From positions 1 to 52,568 of the forward strand of contig JBHJOC010000084.1 of assembly GCA_050330095.1 (NCBI GenBank): 52,568 nucleotides of DNA, read 5' to 3'. Below, piece after piece: positions 1 through 8,255 of this stretch (the stretch's first letter is position 1; the number at the start of each line of letters is the position of its first letter). The position numbers and the translations under genes were made by a program. This DNA is from JBCBWG01 sp036804185 (GTDB lineage: Bacteria; Pseudomonadota; Alphaproteobacteria; Rhizobiales; Hyphomicrobiaceae). The notes under the pieces are model-generated. The model was not told where the DNA came from, did not search any database, and saw only the letters and a list, made by a program, of their open reading frames with translations.

Positions 1-163
1 GTGTCGTTCACTCACGCTTGGTCCCCGACTCCTGCAGTCTCGCCTGCCAAGCGGCAGTGACAAAAAATAATGAAATCATCAAGTTGCTCGTGCTCCTCGT
101 GTCTCCGACACTTGGTCAATCGAGTGCTGCAAAGGAAATCCAGTGTCGGAGACGGAACACTAG
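1..163. repeat. Foldback element, D-A unit (left end cut by window)
   Basis: Two adjacent imperfect palindromes. Module D (about 1-60) pairs a CACGCTTGG arm with a CCAAGCG arm around a conserved GCAGTCTCGCCTG loop. Module A (99-163) pairs CTCCGACACTTGG with CAGTGTCGGAGACGG around a loop containing GGTGCTGCAAAGG-like sequence (here GAGTGCTGCAAAGG). The unit ends in AACACTAG, and its left end GTGTCG lacks only the CTA expected from the complete copy at 42493-42661. The terminal CTAG overlaps the stop codon of rppH. Related copies lie at 40128-40289, 42493-42661 and 44625-44791. Confidence 0.8.
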
Positions 164-690
164 AACGCCGCGATCACCGGCCGAAGTTCAGTAATGGCCG
201 CGCCGTAGACCGCTCGTTTGAACGGAACAACATGAGCCTCGAGTTCGCCGACCGGCATCCACGTCCAAGCGTCGAATTCTTTCTTGTGCGCTGACCCCAG
301 CGGTGGGTCGATCACGATCTCGGTCTCGTCGCCAAGGAAGCGAGCAGCGAACCACTTCTGCTTCTGCCCGCGGTAGCGTCCGCCCCAAGCAACCCCGATC
401 AAATGCGCAGGCAGGTCATATGTCAGCCACGTGCTCGTCTCCGCCACGATCTCGGCGGAGCGAACCCCTGTCTCCTCTTCGAGCTCGCGCAGCGCCGCAG
501 ATCTCGGATCCTCGCCATCATCGATACCGCCCTGGGGCATTTGCCACCACGTCCCTGCCCCTTCGGCATCGCCCGGCGCGTCGATGCGCCGCCCCACCCA
601 GACCGCACCAGACCGGTTGAACAGCAAGATGCCAACGCAGGGCCGGTATGCCGTGGGCAGGTGTTCGGGTTCACGCGCTTGGACCGTCAT
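160..690 (-). CDS. rppH: RNA pyrophosphohydrolase RppH (Nudix)
   Basis: A 176-residue Nudix hydrolase that would remove pyrophosphate from triphosphorylated RNA 5' ends and so trigger RNase E decay; dinucleoside polyphosphate hydrolysis is the older name for the family. It opens with YRPCVGILLFNRSG and has the Nudix box as GGIDDGEDPRSAALRELEEETG, with the catalytic REL.EE.TG pattern intact. WWQMPQGG and KKWFA-like segments (here QKWFA) fit the RppH subgroup. The frame extends upstream to 783, but the ATG at 690 has GGAG six bases upstream and gives the normal family length. The stop TAG is formed by the terminal CTAG of the foldback element at 1-163, so the C-terminus may have been reshaped by that insertion. 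Family assignment is firm; the exact end of the ancestral protein is not visible. Confidence 0.93.
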   Translation of the reverse strand: MTVQAREPEHLPTAYRPCVGILLFNRSGAVWVGRRIDAPGDAEGAGTWWQMPQGGIDDGEDPRSAALRELEEETGVRSAEIVAETSTWLTYDLPAHLIGVAWGGRYRGQKQKWFAARFLGDETEIVIDPPLGSAHKKEFDAWTWMPVGELEAHVVPFKRAVYGAAITELRPVIAAF

Positions 691-859
691 GGGGAGCTCC
701 GAAAGCCGCCGTTTCAGGGTTGCCCCTGACCGGGGCCGCAATTTTTTGCGTGCGTCAGTACCGCGCGCTGGCTGGACCGGCAAGGAGAAGGGATCACGTC
801 GCGCCTCGAGTAGTTGGCGTGTTGCAACGGATCAGGTTCGCAATCTCAAAGGACCGGGC

Positions 860-1105
860 TCAGCCTCCCGCGATCTGCGGCAGGATGTGAACTTCACTTT
901 CGGGGGCGATCGGCTCAAGAAGCGCATCCTGGTAGATCTGGCCGTCGATGGCGACGGCAAGGCCCTCGTCGAGATGCGGCCCAAGCTCCGGGAATTGGCT
1001 GCGCAGCGCTGCAAACAGTTGTTTCACGTTGGCAGCGTCGAGTTCGATCTCGGCGATTCCGCCCGTCCATTGTTTGAGATTGCCGATCAACGTCACACGC
1101 GCCAA
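860..1105 (-). CDS. MoaD/ThiS family sulfur-carrier-like protein
   Basis: An 81-residue ubiquitin-fold protein ending in ILPQIAGG. The C-terminal Gly-Gly is what MoaD and ThiS use for adenylation and thiocarboxylation. The internal pattern (VKQLFAALRSQFPELGPHLDEG, then a VHILPQ strand before GG) matches MoaD-like proteins better than ThiS. The start is TTG, chosen because GAGGA lies seven bases upstream and overlaps the end of the preceding gene; a GTG three codons in is an alternative. It lies 12 bases downstream of the YihY-like gene and is probably translationally coupled to it. No MoaE, MoaB or MoeB partner is visible, so whether it serves molybdopterin or another sulfur transfer is open. 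Confidence 0.8.
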   Translation of the reverse strand: MARVTLIGNLKQWTGGIAEIELDAANVKQLFAALRSQFPELGPHLDEGLAVAIDGQIYQDALLEPIAPESEVHILPQIAGG

Positions 1106-1117
1106 CGCCCTGTCCTC

Positions 1118-2245
1118 TCAGTCCTTTTCGCGAATATAGCCGAACCGCTTGAGTTCCATCAGGCCGCGGTTGAACTCAGCCCCAAGGATGATGATGATCG
1201 CAGTCACCTGGAAGAAGATCAGCGCGATCATGATCTGACTGAGACCGGCATAGAAACGGCTGTAGTCGGCAAAGCTCAGATAGTAGGAGTAGAGCGTCGC
1301 CACGCCGAGCCATAGCACGACCGAGACGACGACGCCCGGCCAGACGTCTTCGAGGGTGCGATGTCCGGCCGCGAGGAACAGATGGGCGACGAGCAGAAGC
1401 GCGCCAATGACCATCGCCGCGATGCCGTAGCGCACAACAGCATCCCACCAACCTGCCGTATGGATCGGCTTCAACCAGTCAGGCTCGAATTGAGCGGCGA
1501 GCACGGGCACGACCAGCGTCAGCCACGTGATCAGCAGCGAGCCAACGGCGTTGAAGATGACGAACCCGGCCGAGATCAGCAAGCACAGCGGATAGGGTCG
1601 GGTCTCCTGCTCGCGGTAGGCAAAGTTGAGCGCGTTGCGGAGCGTTTCGATACCATTGGTCGCAAAGAACAGTGCCACGGCGCCACCGATCGTGATCAAG
1701 TCAACGCGCGTCCGGCCAAGCACGGCATCGACTTGAGGTGCCAGCGCCCCAGCGACCTGCGGCGGGAGTACCTCGAACAGTTTCGCGACCGCGCGGTCAG
1801 CCAGTTCGTGACCACCGAACACACCGGCGATCGCACCGAGGAAGATGCAGAAGGGGAACAGCGCCAACACGAACGAGAACGCCACCGCGCCGGCCATCGT
1901 GAAGCCCGAATGCTCATAGGTGCGGTAAAGCGCTGCGAGCAGCGTCTTGGGCCGTGTGGTTTCGTAGGCTTGCTGAAGAACCGACTGCTGAATAATCGGC
2001 GGAAGGGTGCGATACCAGAGCGGGTCGCTGGCGACGGGCTGCTGATCCTGCTTCACATTTGGCTTGTCTCGCGCCTGTTCGACGCCACCGTCAGGACGTG
2101 CGTCGTTCGCGATCTCAGCCTCGTGGGCGCCAGCAGATGCGCGTTCTGCGATCCCGGGTCTACGCGGCTGCACATCAGGCTCACCCCCCGCCGGGTCCGG
2201 CAGCGGATTGTTCCAACGACGTTCTTTGCGGTTTGGCTTGACCAT
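1118..2245 (-). CDS. YihY/BrkB family inner-membrane protein
   Basis: A 375-residue membrane protein. Residues 1-100 are hydrophilic and charged, then about six hydrophobic segments follow from residue 116 onward. Family marks include HSGFTMAGAVAFSFVLALFP near the first membrane segment and ATNGIETLRNALNFAY. The family was once called ribonuclease BN, but that assignment was withdrawn; members are now described only as YihY/virulence factor BrkB-like with poorly known function. The long charged N-terminal extension is unusual compared with the short tails of most members. It is the first gene of a pair with the MoaD-like gene. Upstream, at 2286-2333, lie three 16-bp direct repeats that may be part of its control region. 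Confidence 0.88.
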   Translation of the reverse strand: MVKPNRKERRWNNPLPDPAGGEPDVQPRRPGIAERASAGAHEAEIANDARPDGGVEQARDKPNVKQDQQPVASDPLWYRTLPPIIQQSVLQQAYETTRPKTLLAALYRTYEHSGFTMAGAVAFSFVLALFPFCIFLGAIAGVFGGHELADRAVAKLFEVLPPQVAGALAPQVDAVLGRTRVDLITIGGAVALFFATNGIETLRNALNFAYREQETRPYPLCLLISAGFVIFNAVGSLLITWLTLVVPVLAAQFEPDWLKPIHTAGWWDAVVRYGIAAMVIGALLLVAHLFLAAGHRTLEDVWPGVVVSVVLWLGVATLYSYYLSFADYSRFYAGLSQIMIALIFFQVTAIIIILGAEFNRGLMELKRFGYIREKD

Positions 2246-2285
2246 GGAGTCCAGTCGTCGCTTCCAGCCTCGCTCGGCTTCAACG

Positions 2286-2333
2286 CATCATCGGCACATG
2301 TCATCATCGGCACATGCCATCATTGGCACATGT
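2286..2333. repeat. Three tandem 16-bp direct repeats
   Basis: Three head-to-tail copies of CATCATCGGCACATGT; copy 2 ends in C instead of T and copy 3 has T for C at position 7. They lie 41-88 bases upstream of the YihY-like start codon. The spacing of 16 bp places equivalent bases about one and a half helical turns apart. They could be a regulator-binding array or a simple expansion; no function is shown. Confidence 0.75.
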
Positions 2334-2650
2334 AGAGTGTTGCCGGGCAACTTGCGACCCGGCCCCCACGAACACGATTGGCCGTTCGACACCGTTTCAT
2401 AGATCATCTGCCGCATCCAGCCAGCAACGTGCACGCAGTGCAGATCGGGGTTACCTGTGTCCGCCACCAGCAACAGCGGCGATCTTCGCCGAGCCACGAG
2501 CCCGCTCGATCGACTTGACCAGAAGCGGCTCAAGGCACACCACATGAGGCCGGGAATGGCCTGCCCAAGATTCCTGATAATTCACCGTTGTGTCGGTGTC
2601 TTGGCACGAGATGCGCATTGCTGTTGGGCCTTGCGCGATGGGGCTTCAGG
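2334..2650. other. Intergenic region between divergent yihY-like and HhH genes
   Basis: About 320 bases with no convincing gene. A small perfect hairpin, GTTGC-cgg-GCAAC, lies at 2339-2351 next to the tandem repeats. I see no clear sigma-70 promoter pair, although promoters for both flanking divergent genes must lie here. Confidence 0.4.
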
Positions 2651-5020
2651 ATGACACGCTATTTTCATGAGATCGGGTTGCTCGAGGAGGTCGAGGCCGG
2701 CCTCAGGGACGATCTCGCCAACCATCCCGATTGGGGCCGCTATTTGCAGCGGTTGTCGCCGACCGAGCGGCTCGGTGGCGACCGTCGTTTCATCGCATGG
2801 CGCCAGTTGTGCGAGACGATCGAAGCGGTTCGAGAGCTAGCAACTGCAAGCCGCGAGCTCAACAGGGGTACTGCGCTGGCGGCGACTGGCGCCATTGATG
2901 CCGCGCCCGCGGCACCGCAGTCCTCGTCTCCCGCTTTGGGAGAAGCTGGTGCTCCTGCCGCTCCGAACGCCGAGCACAGGGTCGTTCCGGGTCAAGAGCC
3001 TGCAACCGTGATCTCCCGCGAACGCCCGGTCATCAGACTGCTTGGGGCGCGAAAGCTCAGCCCGCCCCGCGCTGATCTGCATCGGGACATGGCGCGCGTG
3101 ACCTCCGTCGAAGTCGTGCCCCGGACCGCTGCCGCCGAAGTCGCGGTGCCAACATCCCCACCACCCATTCCCAATGACGCGTTGGCGGCGATTGAACCGT
3201 TCTGGCGCGACGACGCGCGTGATTCCCGCGACGTCCTGCCGAGCGATCCGCTTACCTTGATCCGCGGCATTGATGCGACCCTCGCACAGCGTCTGAATGG
3301 CATCGGGATCCAGGCCTTCGCCCAGATCGCCTCATGGACCCGAGCCGACATCAACAGAATTGCGGGGCTCCTGGGGCTTGGTCGCCGGATCGAGCGCGAG
3401 AACTGGATTGAACAATCGGCCTTTCACCTTATTGCGCGTGGCCAGCACGTGCCGGCGCCGGGAGCCCTCGACCATCGAAGCTCCGGGCTCGCATCTGCGC
3501 CAAGCAAGCGTCCTCAGCTGACATCGAGCGCAGCGTCCGCAATGTTCGATCAAGCCGGGTCGGAACCGGCACAGGCGCCGGGCAAGACCGCAATCGAGAC
3601 GGCGCCGCCCCATCCCGCCGGCCAGCGCGCCACGTCGCAAGCTCAACTTCGCAGGCGACGTCGGCGACCTGCGGAGCGCTTCGTGCAGCCGCACGCTGCA
3701 GTGGGACTGGTCCGCCGGGCCCAGGCGGCAGGGACTGTCAACAGCCCGGATGATCTGGAGACACCCCTCGAGCACGCACTTGGCGCGACGGTGCGGGCTC
3801 CTGAGGCAGGCGCCGAAACGCCGGCGGCGCAGGCGCAGGCGCAGGCGCAGGCGCAGGCCGAAAACACGGACGCTCCACCATCCGCAAGCGAGCCCCAACC
3901 GCAGACCTTTGATTTCAGTCACGTCAAAGGGCTGTCTGCAGATGGCAAGCTTGCGCTGATGGCGAGTGCAATTATGACGCTTTCGCACCTCTCACAATTG
4001 AGCGCGCGCGAAGCGCAGATCCTGCGGACGCTTCTCCCACCCGATACAGCACGGCGATTGATGGGCTGGGTCGAGCAAGCGACGTTGCTGGCCCGGCAGA
4101 TTCCCACGGTCCACGCCCTGCAACAGCAGAGCGGCTTGGACCGCACCATCGTCCCGCGGCCCGTCTCTCGAGCATGGACGCCTCGCCTCATCGATCCGAC
4201 ACCGGCGCTTCGGGAGGACCAGCGCGAGGCCGCGCCATCTTTGACGGAGCGCGTCGCTGGTCTGCGCCAAGCATACCGTGAAGTGGCCGGACGTGATTTC
4301 GAGATGCCCGCGGAGGCCGGTTCTGGCGCCGCCGGCATGGAGGCGCCGGCTGGTCTGGGCGCCGATGGAGCCACTCTGCGCCCTGCTCCTGCGCCGCACG
4401 GATTTGACCCTGCCCCGACGGCCGCTGGGCACCGCGACGACCGTTGGACAAGCGGGCCTCGCGATGCCCGGCTTGGTGAATATGACGACCGTTACGAGAC
4501 TGCGGGAAACGAAGAGGCGGGCGACGACGAGACAGGTACAAGTGTTCGGATCGTGCGCCGTAACCGGCCTGACGGCGCGGAAGGACGGCCGACCCATCGC
4601 ACTGGCCCACGCTCGCAAATGCGTGCAGGTGCTGCAGGCGACGTCGACGAGCCGGAGCCGGCGTACCCGACTGAAACGCCGCTTCGTCAGCGCATCAGCG
4701 CGCGCTTGTCTCGCGTGCGCGAGCCGGAGAGCGGACAACGCCTGCGGCCAAACTACGCCGTGAAGCCCGAGGAGGCCGCGGTTCAGATCGTGCGCCGCCA
4801 GAGCGCGCCGAGCGGAGCGGCTCAAGCGGCCGCAGAAAACTCCTCGTCCTCCCTGCCCGAAGACGGGCGCCAAGAGCTCGCAGAGCCGAGCCTGCTCGAC
4901 CGACCTTATGCGGCCACGCGCGACTATCGGCCCGCACGTCGCGTTGATCGCGACACGACCGATGGCGCCGGACTCGCGAAATACCTGCGAGCGCTCACCG
5001 GGGACAGGAAGAAGCCTTAG
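2651..5020 (+). CDS. Helix-hairpin-helix domain protein of unknown function
   Basis: A 789-residue, largely low-complexity protein. The N-terminus (about 1-80) is compact and possibly folded, beginning MTRYFHEIGLLEEVEAG. A helix-hairpin-helix-like domain lies near residues 200-255 (LTLIRGIDATLAQRLNGIG followed by FAQIASWT and WIEQ), the type also found at the C-terminus of some ribosomal L21 proteins and in Flap-endonuclease-1-like annotations. The rest is rich in Ala, Pro, Arg and Glu. It includes an Ala-Gln run coded by a perfect hexanucleotide repeat at 3826-3855 and two copies of a VxIVRR motif near the C-terminus. The start at 2651 is preferred over an upstream in-frame ATG at 2588 because the intervening residues look non-conserved; the ribosome-binding site is weak in both cases. 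Function is unknown; DNA binding is only a guess from the HhH element. Confidence 0.72.
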   Translation: MTRYFHEIGLLEEVEAGLRDDLANHPDWGRYLQRLSPTERLGGDRRFIAWRQLCETIEAVRELATASRELNRGTALAATGAIDAAPAAPQSSSPALGEAGAPAAPNAEHRVVPGQEPATVISRERPVIRLLGARKLSPPRADLHRDMARVTSVEVVPRTAAAEVAVPTSPPPIPNDALAAIEPFWRDDARDSRDVLPSDPLTLIRGIDATLAQRLNGIGIQAFAQIASWTRADINRIAGLLGLGRRIERENWIEQSAFHLIARGQHVPAPGALDHRSSGLASAPSKRPQLTSSAASAMFDQAGSEPAQAPGKTAIETAPPHPAGQRATSQAQLRRRRRRPAERFVQPHAAVGLVRRAQAAGTVNSPDDLETPLEHALGATVRAPEAGAETPAAQAQAQAQAQAENTDAPPSASEPQPQTFDFSHVKGLSADGKLALMASAIMTLSHLSQLSAREAQILRTLLPPDTARRLMGWVEQATLLARQIPTVHALQQQSGLDRTIVPRPVSRAWTPRLIDPTPALREDQREAAPSLTERVAGLRQAYREVAGRDFEMPAEAGSGAAGMEAPAGLGADGATLRPAPAPHGFDPAPTAAGHRDDRWTSGPRDARLGEYDDRYETAGNEEAGDDETGTSVRIVRRNRPDGAEGRPTHRTGPRSQMRAGAAGDVDEPEPAYPTETPLRQRISARLSRVREPESGQRLRPNYAVKPEEAAVQIVRRQSAPSGAAQAAAENSSSSLPEDGRQELAEPSLLDRPYAATRDYRPARRVDRDTTDGAGLAKYLRALTGDRKKP
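3826..3855. repeat. Perfect (GGCGCA)5 microsatellite inside the HhH gene
   Basis: Five uninterrupted copies of GGCGCA encode alternating Ala and Gln. The unit is a multiple of three, so slippage would change protein length without shifting frame. Confidence 0.85.
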
Positions 5021-5056
5021 GTCGTTTCCGGCTTGGATCGGCGGCGCCTGCGAGGG

Positions 5057-5136
5057 CTCGTACCCGCTTCTCGATCAGAAGCCCCTGGGCGGCGGGTGTT
5101 GCAGATGGTGCAGGGACTTCTGATCGGCGGAACGAG
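5057..5136. repeat. Foldback element, B module alone
   Basis: An 80-bp imperfect palindrome running from CTCGTACCCGCTTCTCGATC to GATCGGCGGAACGAG. Arms TCGATCAGAAG and CTTCTGATCGGCGG flank a loop containing GGTGTTGCAGATGGTGC. It lies between convergent genes (the HhH gene and leuD), so it may also serve as a bidirectional RNA end, though no U-run follows. Confidence 0.8.
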
Positions 5137-5175
5137 CAGCGTCCACGTGAAACGGAGACGAGCTGCGGCGCCCTG

Positions 5176-5781
5176 TCACGCCCAGGGGCGCCTCTCGGCT
5201 GCCTCGGCTTCGAAGGACGAAATCGACGCTTCGCTCTGGAGCGTAAGCCCGATGTCATCAAGTCCGTTCAGCAGGCAATGCTTGCGGAACGGGTCGATCT
5301 CAAAGCTGATCACGCCGCCATCGGGCCCGCGAATTTCCTGCGCCTCGAGATCAATGGTGATGACCGCATTGGACCCGCGGCTCGCATCATCCATAAGCTT
5401 GTCGATCTCGCTCTGTGGAAGTTTGATCGGTAGAATGCCGTTTTTGAAGCAATTATTATAGAAGATGTCTGCAAACGAGGTCGAGATCACGCACCTGATG
5501 CCGAAATCCTTGAGTGCCCACGGAGCATGTTCGCGGCTCGAACCGCAGCCGAAGTTGTCGCCCGCTACGATGATTTGGGCCGACCGGTAGGCTGGCTTAT
5601 TGAGAACGAAGTCCGGGTTCTCGTTGCCCTGGTCATCGAAACGCATTTCATGGAACAGAGCCGATCCAAGGCCTGTGCGCTTGATCGTTTTCAGAAATTG
5701 CTTCGGAATGATCGCGTCGGTGTCGACGTTTCGCATGGGGAGCGGCGCCGCCACACCGGTCAGTGTCGTGAATTTGTCCAC
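5176..5781 (-). CDS. leuD: 3-isopropylmalate dehydratase small subunit LeuD
   Basis: A 201-residue small subunit of isopropylmalate isomerase, which with the iron-sulfur LeuC converts 2- to 3-isopropylmalate in leucine biosynthesis. The aconitase swivel signature NVDTDAIIPKQFLKTI and the substrate-loop motif GDNFGCGSSREHAPWAL are intact. C-terminal RKHCLLNGLDDIGLTL is also typical. The start is GTG with a strong GGAGGG seven to twelve bases upstream. leuC and leuB are not in this window, so the gene is unlinked from its partner here, which is common in this group. No leader peptide or attenuator was seen. Confidence 0.95.
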   Translation of the reverse strand: MDKFTTLTGVAAPLPMRNVDTDAIIPKQFLKTIKRTGLGSALFHEMRFDDQGNENPDFVLNKPAYRSAQIIVAGDNFGCGSSREHAPWALKDFGIRCVISTSFADIFYNNCFKNGILPIKLPQSEIDKLMDDASRGSNAVITIDLEAQEIRGPDGGVISFEIDPFRKHCLLNGLDDIGLTLQSEASISSFEAEAAERRPWA

Positions 5782-6022
5782 AAATCCCTCCTCGGGCGCA
5801 GGTTGCTACCAAGGGCTCGCCGGAAAAGACCGGCAAAACCAGAAGCGCGCGCTTCGGTTGGCGCGCCCATCTCGGCATCTCGACGGGGAACATAATGCGG
5901 CTTTGTTGGCAAGGAAAGCGCTGCAGGGCCCGCCGAACATGACTGCTCGACTGTCGGTCGCGGCAGACTGGACTGATGGCAAGAACCCAGATGCTGAGTG
6001 CAGCACGACCCCAGCTTTCACC

Positions 6023-7018
6023 TCAACGGAACAAGACCGGATCGATGGCTTGGTGTCGTGCTTCTCGGTCGGTGTCCGAATTCGTTTCGGCGTCGACGTG
6101 GACTTCGAGCCCGCGCGCCGGCGGGCAGGACAAAGCGTCGCCGGCACTCGCCGACGCCCTCGCGAGTTGGGGGCGACTGTCTTGCCGGGCTGGCTGCACG
6201 GACCGCAGCCTCATGTCGAGGGCCTGTCGCGCCGACGCTTCAGCAAACACATAGCGCTTGCGGCAGACGCCAGCCTGCGGTGGCACGTGCGTTCGCTCGA
6301 AAATGTCATGGGCAATCTTGAGATCGGACCAGAATTCGCGCCATGGGCTGTCCCGGTGCCGAGCCATGTTGGCGTCGGTCATGCGGAACGGGAACGCATG
6401 CACCTGGATGGTCCTCTGGGTTCGACCGGTCAGCGCTCGGGACGTGAGCTGGAACACCTCTTTGACGACTGCGTCCGTCATCGCATAGCAGCCGACCGAT
6501 GAGCAGCCGCCGTGAACCAGAATATAGGAACCGGTCCTCTGGTTCTGGCGGTCGAAGCCATTCGGGAAGCCGATGTTCAGGGACCGCGGCCAGCGACCGC
6601 TTCGGTGAAGCTGTCGGCGGGTCACCGTGTAGACGCCCTCGGGCGTTTGCTTGTCACCTTCGGAAAGCTTGGGCCCGAGGGCGCCTGACCAGAAACAGAT
6701 AGGATAGGTCGCGAAGTGGATGTAGCGGTCGCCGCGCTGCATCCAGACCTCGAGCTCCGACTCTTCCTTGAAGATGCGCAGGAACACGGCGGATCCGAGT
6801 GTTAGCCCCTTGTCGGCAAGCCTTACCGCGAGACGGGACAGATCGGGCGTGTCGGCGAGTTCCAGAGTCCCGGCGGCGAATGCACGCTGGCGCTCGATGC
6901 GATCCGGTGCGACATCCCGCAGGACGACTTCGACCGCACGCGCCTCGGGAGCCGGAACCGGCAGCGCAGCAGCGAGCGTGATCAAGACAACTGCGAGTGA
7001 TGTCGGCACGCGCGCCAT
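6023..7018 (-). CDS. YafK-type L,D-transpeptidase-fold exported protein (copy 1)
   Basis: A 331-residue protein with an N-terminal signal peptide (hydrophobic residues about 8-28, ending near PEARA). A YkuD/YafK catalytic domain lies at about 70-230. The active-site pattern appears as YILVHGGCSSVGCYAMTD, which supplies the His and Cys expected for the family. The segment DKQTPEGVYTV and the trailing HAFPFRMTDANM are typical of YafK. L,D-transpeptidases cross-link peptidoglycan or tether proteins to it; E. coli YafK (DpaA) instead cuts Lpp from peptidoglycan, so direction of reaction cannot be told from sequence. The C-terminal 60 residues are basic and low-complexity. It follows a paralogue at 7179-8255 on the same strand. 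A GGTGG element precedes the ATG. Confidence 0.87.
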   Translation of the reverse strand: MARVPTSLAVVLITLAAALPVPAPEARAVEVVLRDVAPDRIERQRAFAAGTLELADTPDLSRLAVRLADKGLTLGSAVFLRIFKEESELEVWMQRGDRYIHFATYPICFWSGALGPKLSEGDKQTPEGVYTVTRRQLHRSGRWPRSLNIGFPNGFDRQNQRTGSYILVHGGCSSVGCYAMTDAVVKEVFQLTSRALTGRTQRTIQVHAFPFRMTDANMARHRDSPWREFWSDLKIAHDIFERTHVPPQAGVCRKRYVFAEASARQALDMRLRSVQPARQDSRPQLARASASAGDALSCPPARGLEVHVDAETNSDTDREARHQAIDPVLFR

Positions 7019-7178
7019 GATCCACCTGTCGACGGACGCAGCGATACGGGTGCTGCTCGCGCGGGAACTTAGTCGGCTGGCCAGCAGGCCGAAAGGGGGG
7101 ATGCGTTCGGTGAGCAGGATTCACGCACGCGCGCGGTTCACTGTGGAAAAATTACAGCAGACCCCGCGGCCGGGCCGT

Positions 7179-8255
7179 TCATCGTTGCATCCCCGAAAAG
7201 ATTTCGGTGGGCGTGCGCAGCGAAGGCCCTGAGGACGGACGTTGGCGCCAGCTGAATGGCCCCCCGGATGGCACGCGGGTCAGGCCCGCAGCCGGCTGGG
7301 GAGCCGTCTGGCCAGTAATGGCAGCCGTCAGCGTGTCCGACACCGGTAGATGCACCTGCCGTCGTTTGACGCCCGGCACGACAATTCGCTCTTCATCCTC
7401 GCCAGCAGCGGCAAGGAACGGTTCGACTTCAGCCGTTTCAAGCCGCGGACAACGCCCAGCCGGATCGGCCTTGGCCCCGTTCGCGGGAACGGCGTTCACG
7501 ACGTAGCGCTTTTCGCAGATGGTGATGGGCGGCGGAACGCGATTGAGCTCGAAGAGATCGTAAGCCGGCTTCAAGGTGGTCCAGAACTCGTAGTGGCGAT
7601 GCTCGCGGTGCATCTCCATATTCTCGTCGGTCATACGGAAGGGGAACGCGTGCACTTCGAATGCCGTCTGCCCCCCAATGAAAGCCTCGCGGGCAAGCGC
7701 ATAGATTTCTTCGATCAGCGGGTTCGTCATCGCGTAACACCCCGCTGACGTGCACTCACCGTGCACCATCAGAAAATCCCCGGTCCGATTGTGCGCACGA
7801 TCGAAGGCGTTCGGATAGCCAAGGTTGAACGCCAGATGGAAGCTGGAGTTGGGATTCATCAGGTGCCGGTTTATCGAGTAAAAGCCCTCCGGCGCCTGTT
7901 TGTCGCCTTGGCGAAACTTCGGACCGAGATCGCCCGACCAGGTACAAATCGGATAGGTCTTGAAATGATAGAACCGTCCGTCAGGCCGCTGCTTCCAGAC
8001 CTCGAGTTCCGATTCGGCCTTGAAGATCCGAACGAAGATCGGCGCTTCCGCCGTCATCTTCTTCGAGCCGAGAAGCATCATTGCGTCACGCGACAGGGGT
8101 TTGAGATGCGCAGGCATCTCGAGCCGCGCGCAGCCGGCCACGACGGCACAGACCAAGACGGCCGACACGAGCATCGCACGCGTGCGCACGCTTCGCCCGG
8201 CAACCCAAGCAAAGCCCGTTGAGCCAAATGCGGAGCGAAGTGCTCCCTCACCCAT
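7179..8255 (-). CDS. YafK-type L,D-transpeptidase-fold lipoprotein (copy 2)
   Basis: A 358-residue paralogue of the neighbouring gene, sharing IFVRIFKAESELEVWKQR, TYPIC.WSG.LGPK, GDKQAPEGFYS and the active-site FLMVHGECTSAGCYAMT. Unlike copy 1 it has a lipobox (VVAGC, Cys at about residue 42), so it is probably anchored to a membrane facing the periplasm. The ATG at 8255 has a purine-rich GGAGGGGG about ten bases upstream, supporting the long N-terminus ahead of the lipobox; a Met at 8174 would give a more ordinary signal peptide. The C-terminal 100 residues are proline- and arginine-rich. It may act in peptidoglycan tethering or release of outer-membrane proteins. Confidence 0.86.
   Translation of the reverse strand: MGEGALRSAFGSTGFAWVAGRSVRTRAMLVSAVLVCAVVAGCARLEMPAHLKPLSRDAMMLLGSKKMTAEAPIFVRIFKAESELEVWKQRPDGRFYHFKTYPICTWSGDLGPKFRQGDKQAPEGFYSINRHLMNPNSSFHLAFNLGYPNAFDRAHNRTGDFLMVHGECTSAGCYAMTNPLIEEIYALAREAFIGGQTAFEVHAFPFRMTDENMEMHREHRHYEFWTTLKPAYDLFELNRVPPPITICEKRYVVNAVPANGAKADPAGRCPRLETAEVEPFLAAAGEDEERIVVPGVKRRQVHLPVSDTLTAAITGQTAPQPAAGLTRVPSGGPFSWRQRPSSGPSLRTPTEIFSGMQR

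Noticed and set aside
431..1315. Plus-strand open frame of 294 codons
   Set aside because: It lies antisense to rppH and the MoaD-like gene, both clear family members, and its translation has no recognisable protein features.
1361..2335. Plus-strand open frame of 324 codons
   Set aside because: It is antisense to the YihY/BrkB gene; the Arg/Gln/His-rich translation is typical of high-GC shadow frames.
3750..3959. Poly-arginine plus-strand frame
   Set aside because: It is an alternative reading frame of the (GGCGCA)5 repeat within the HhH gene.
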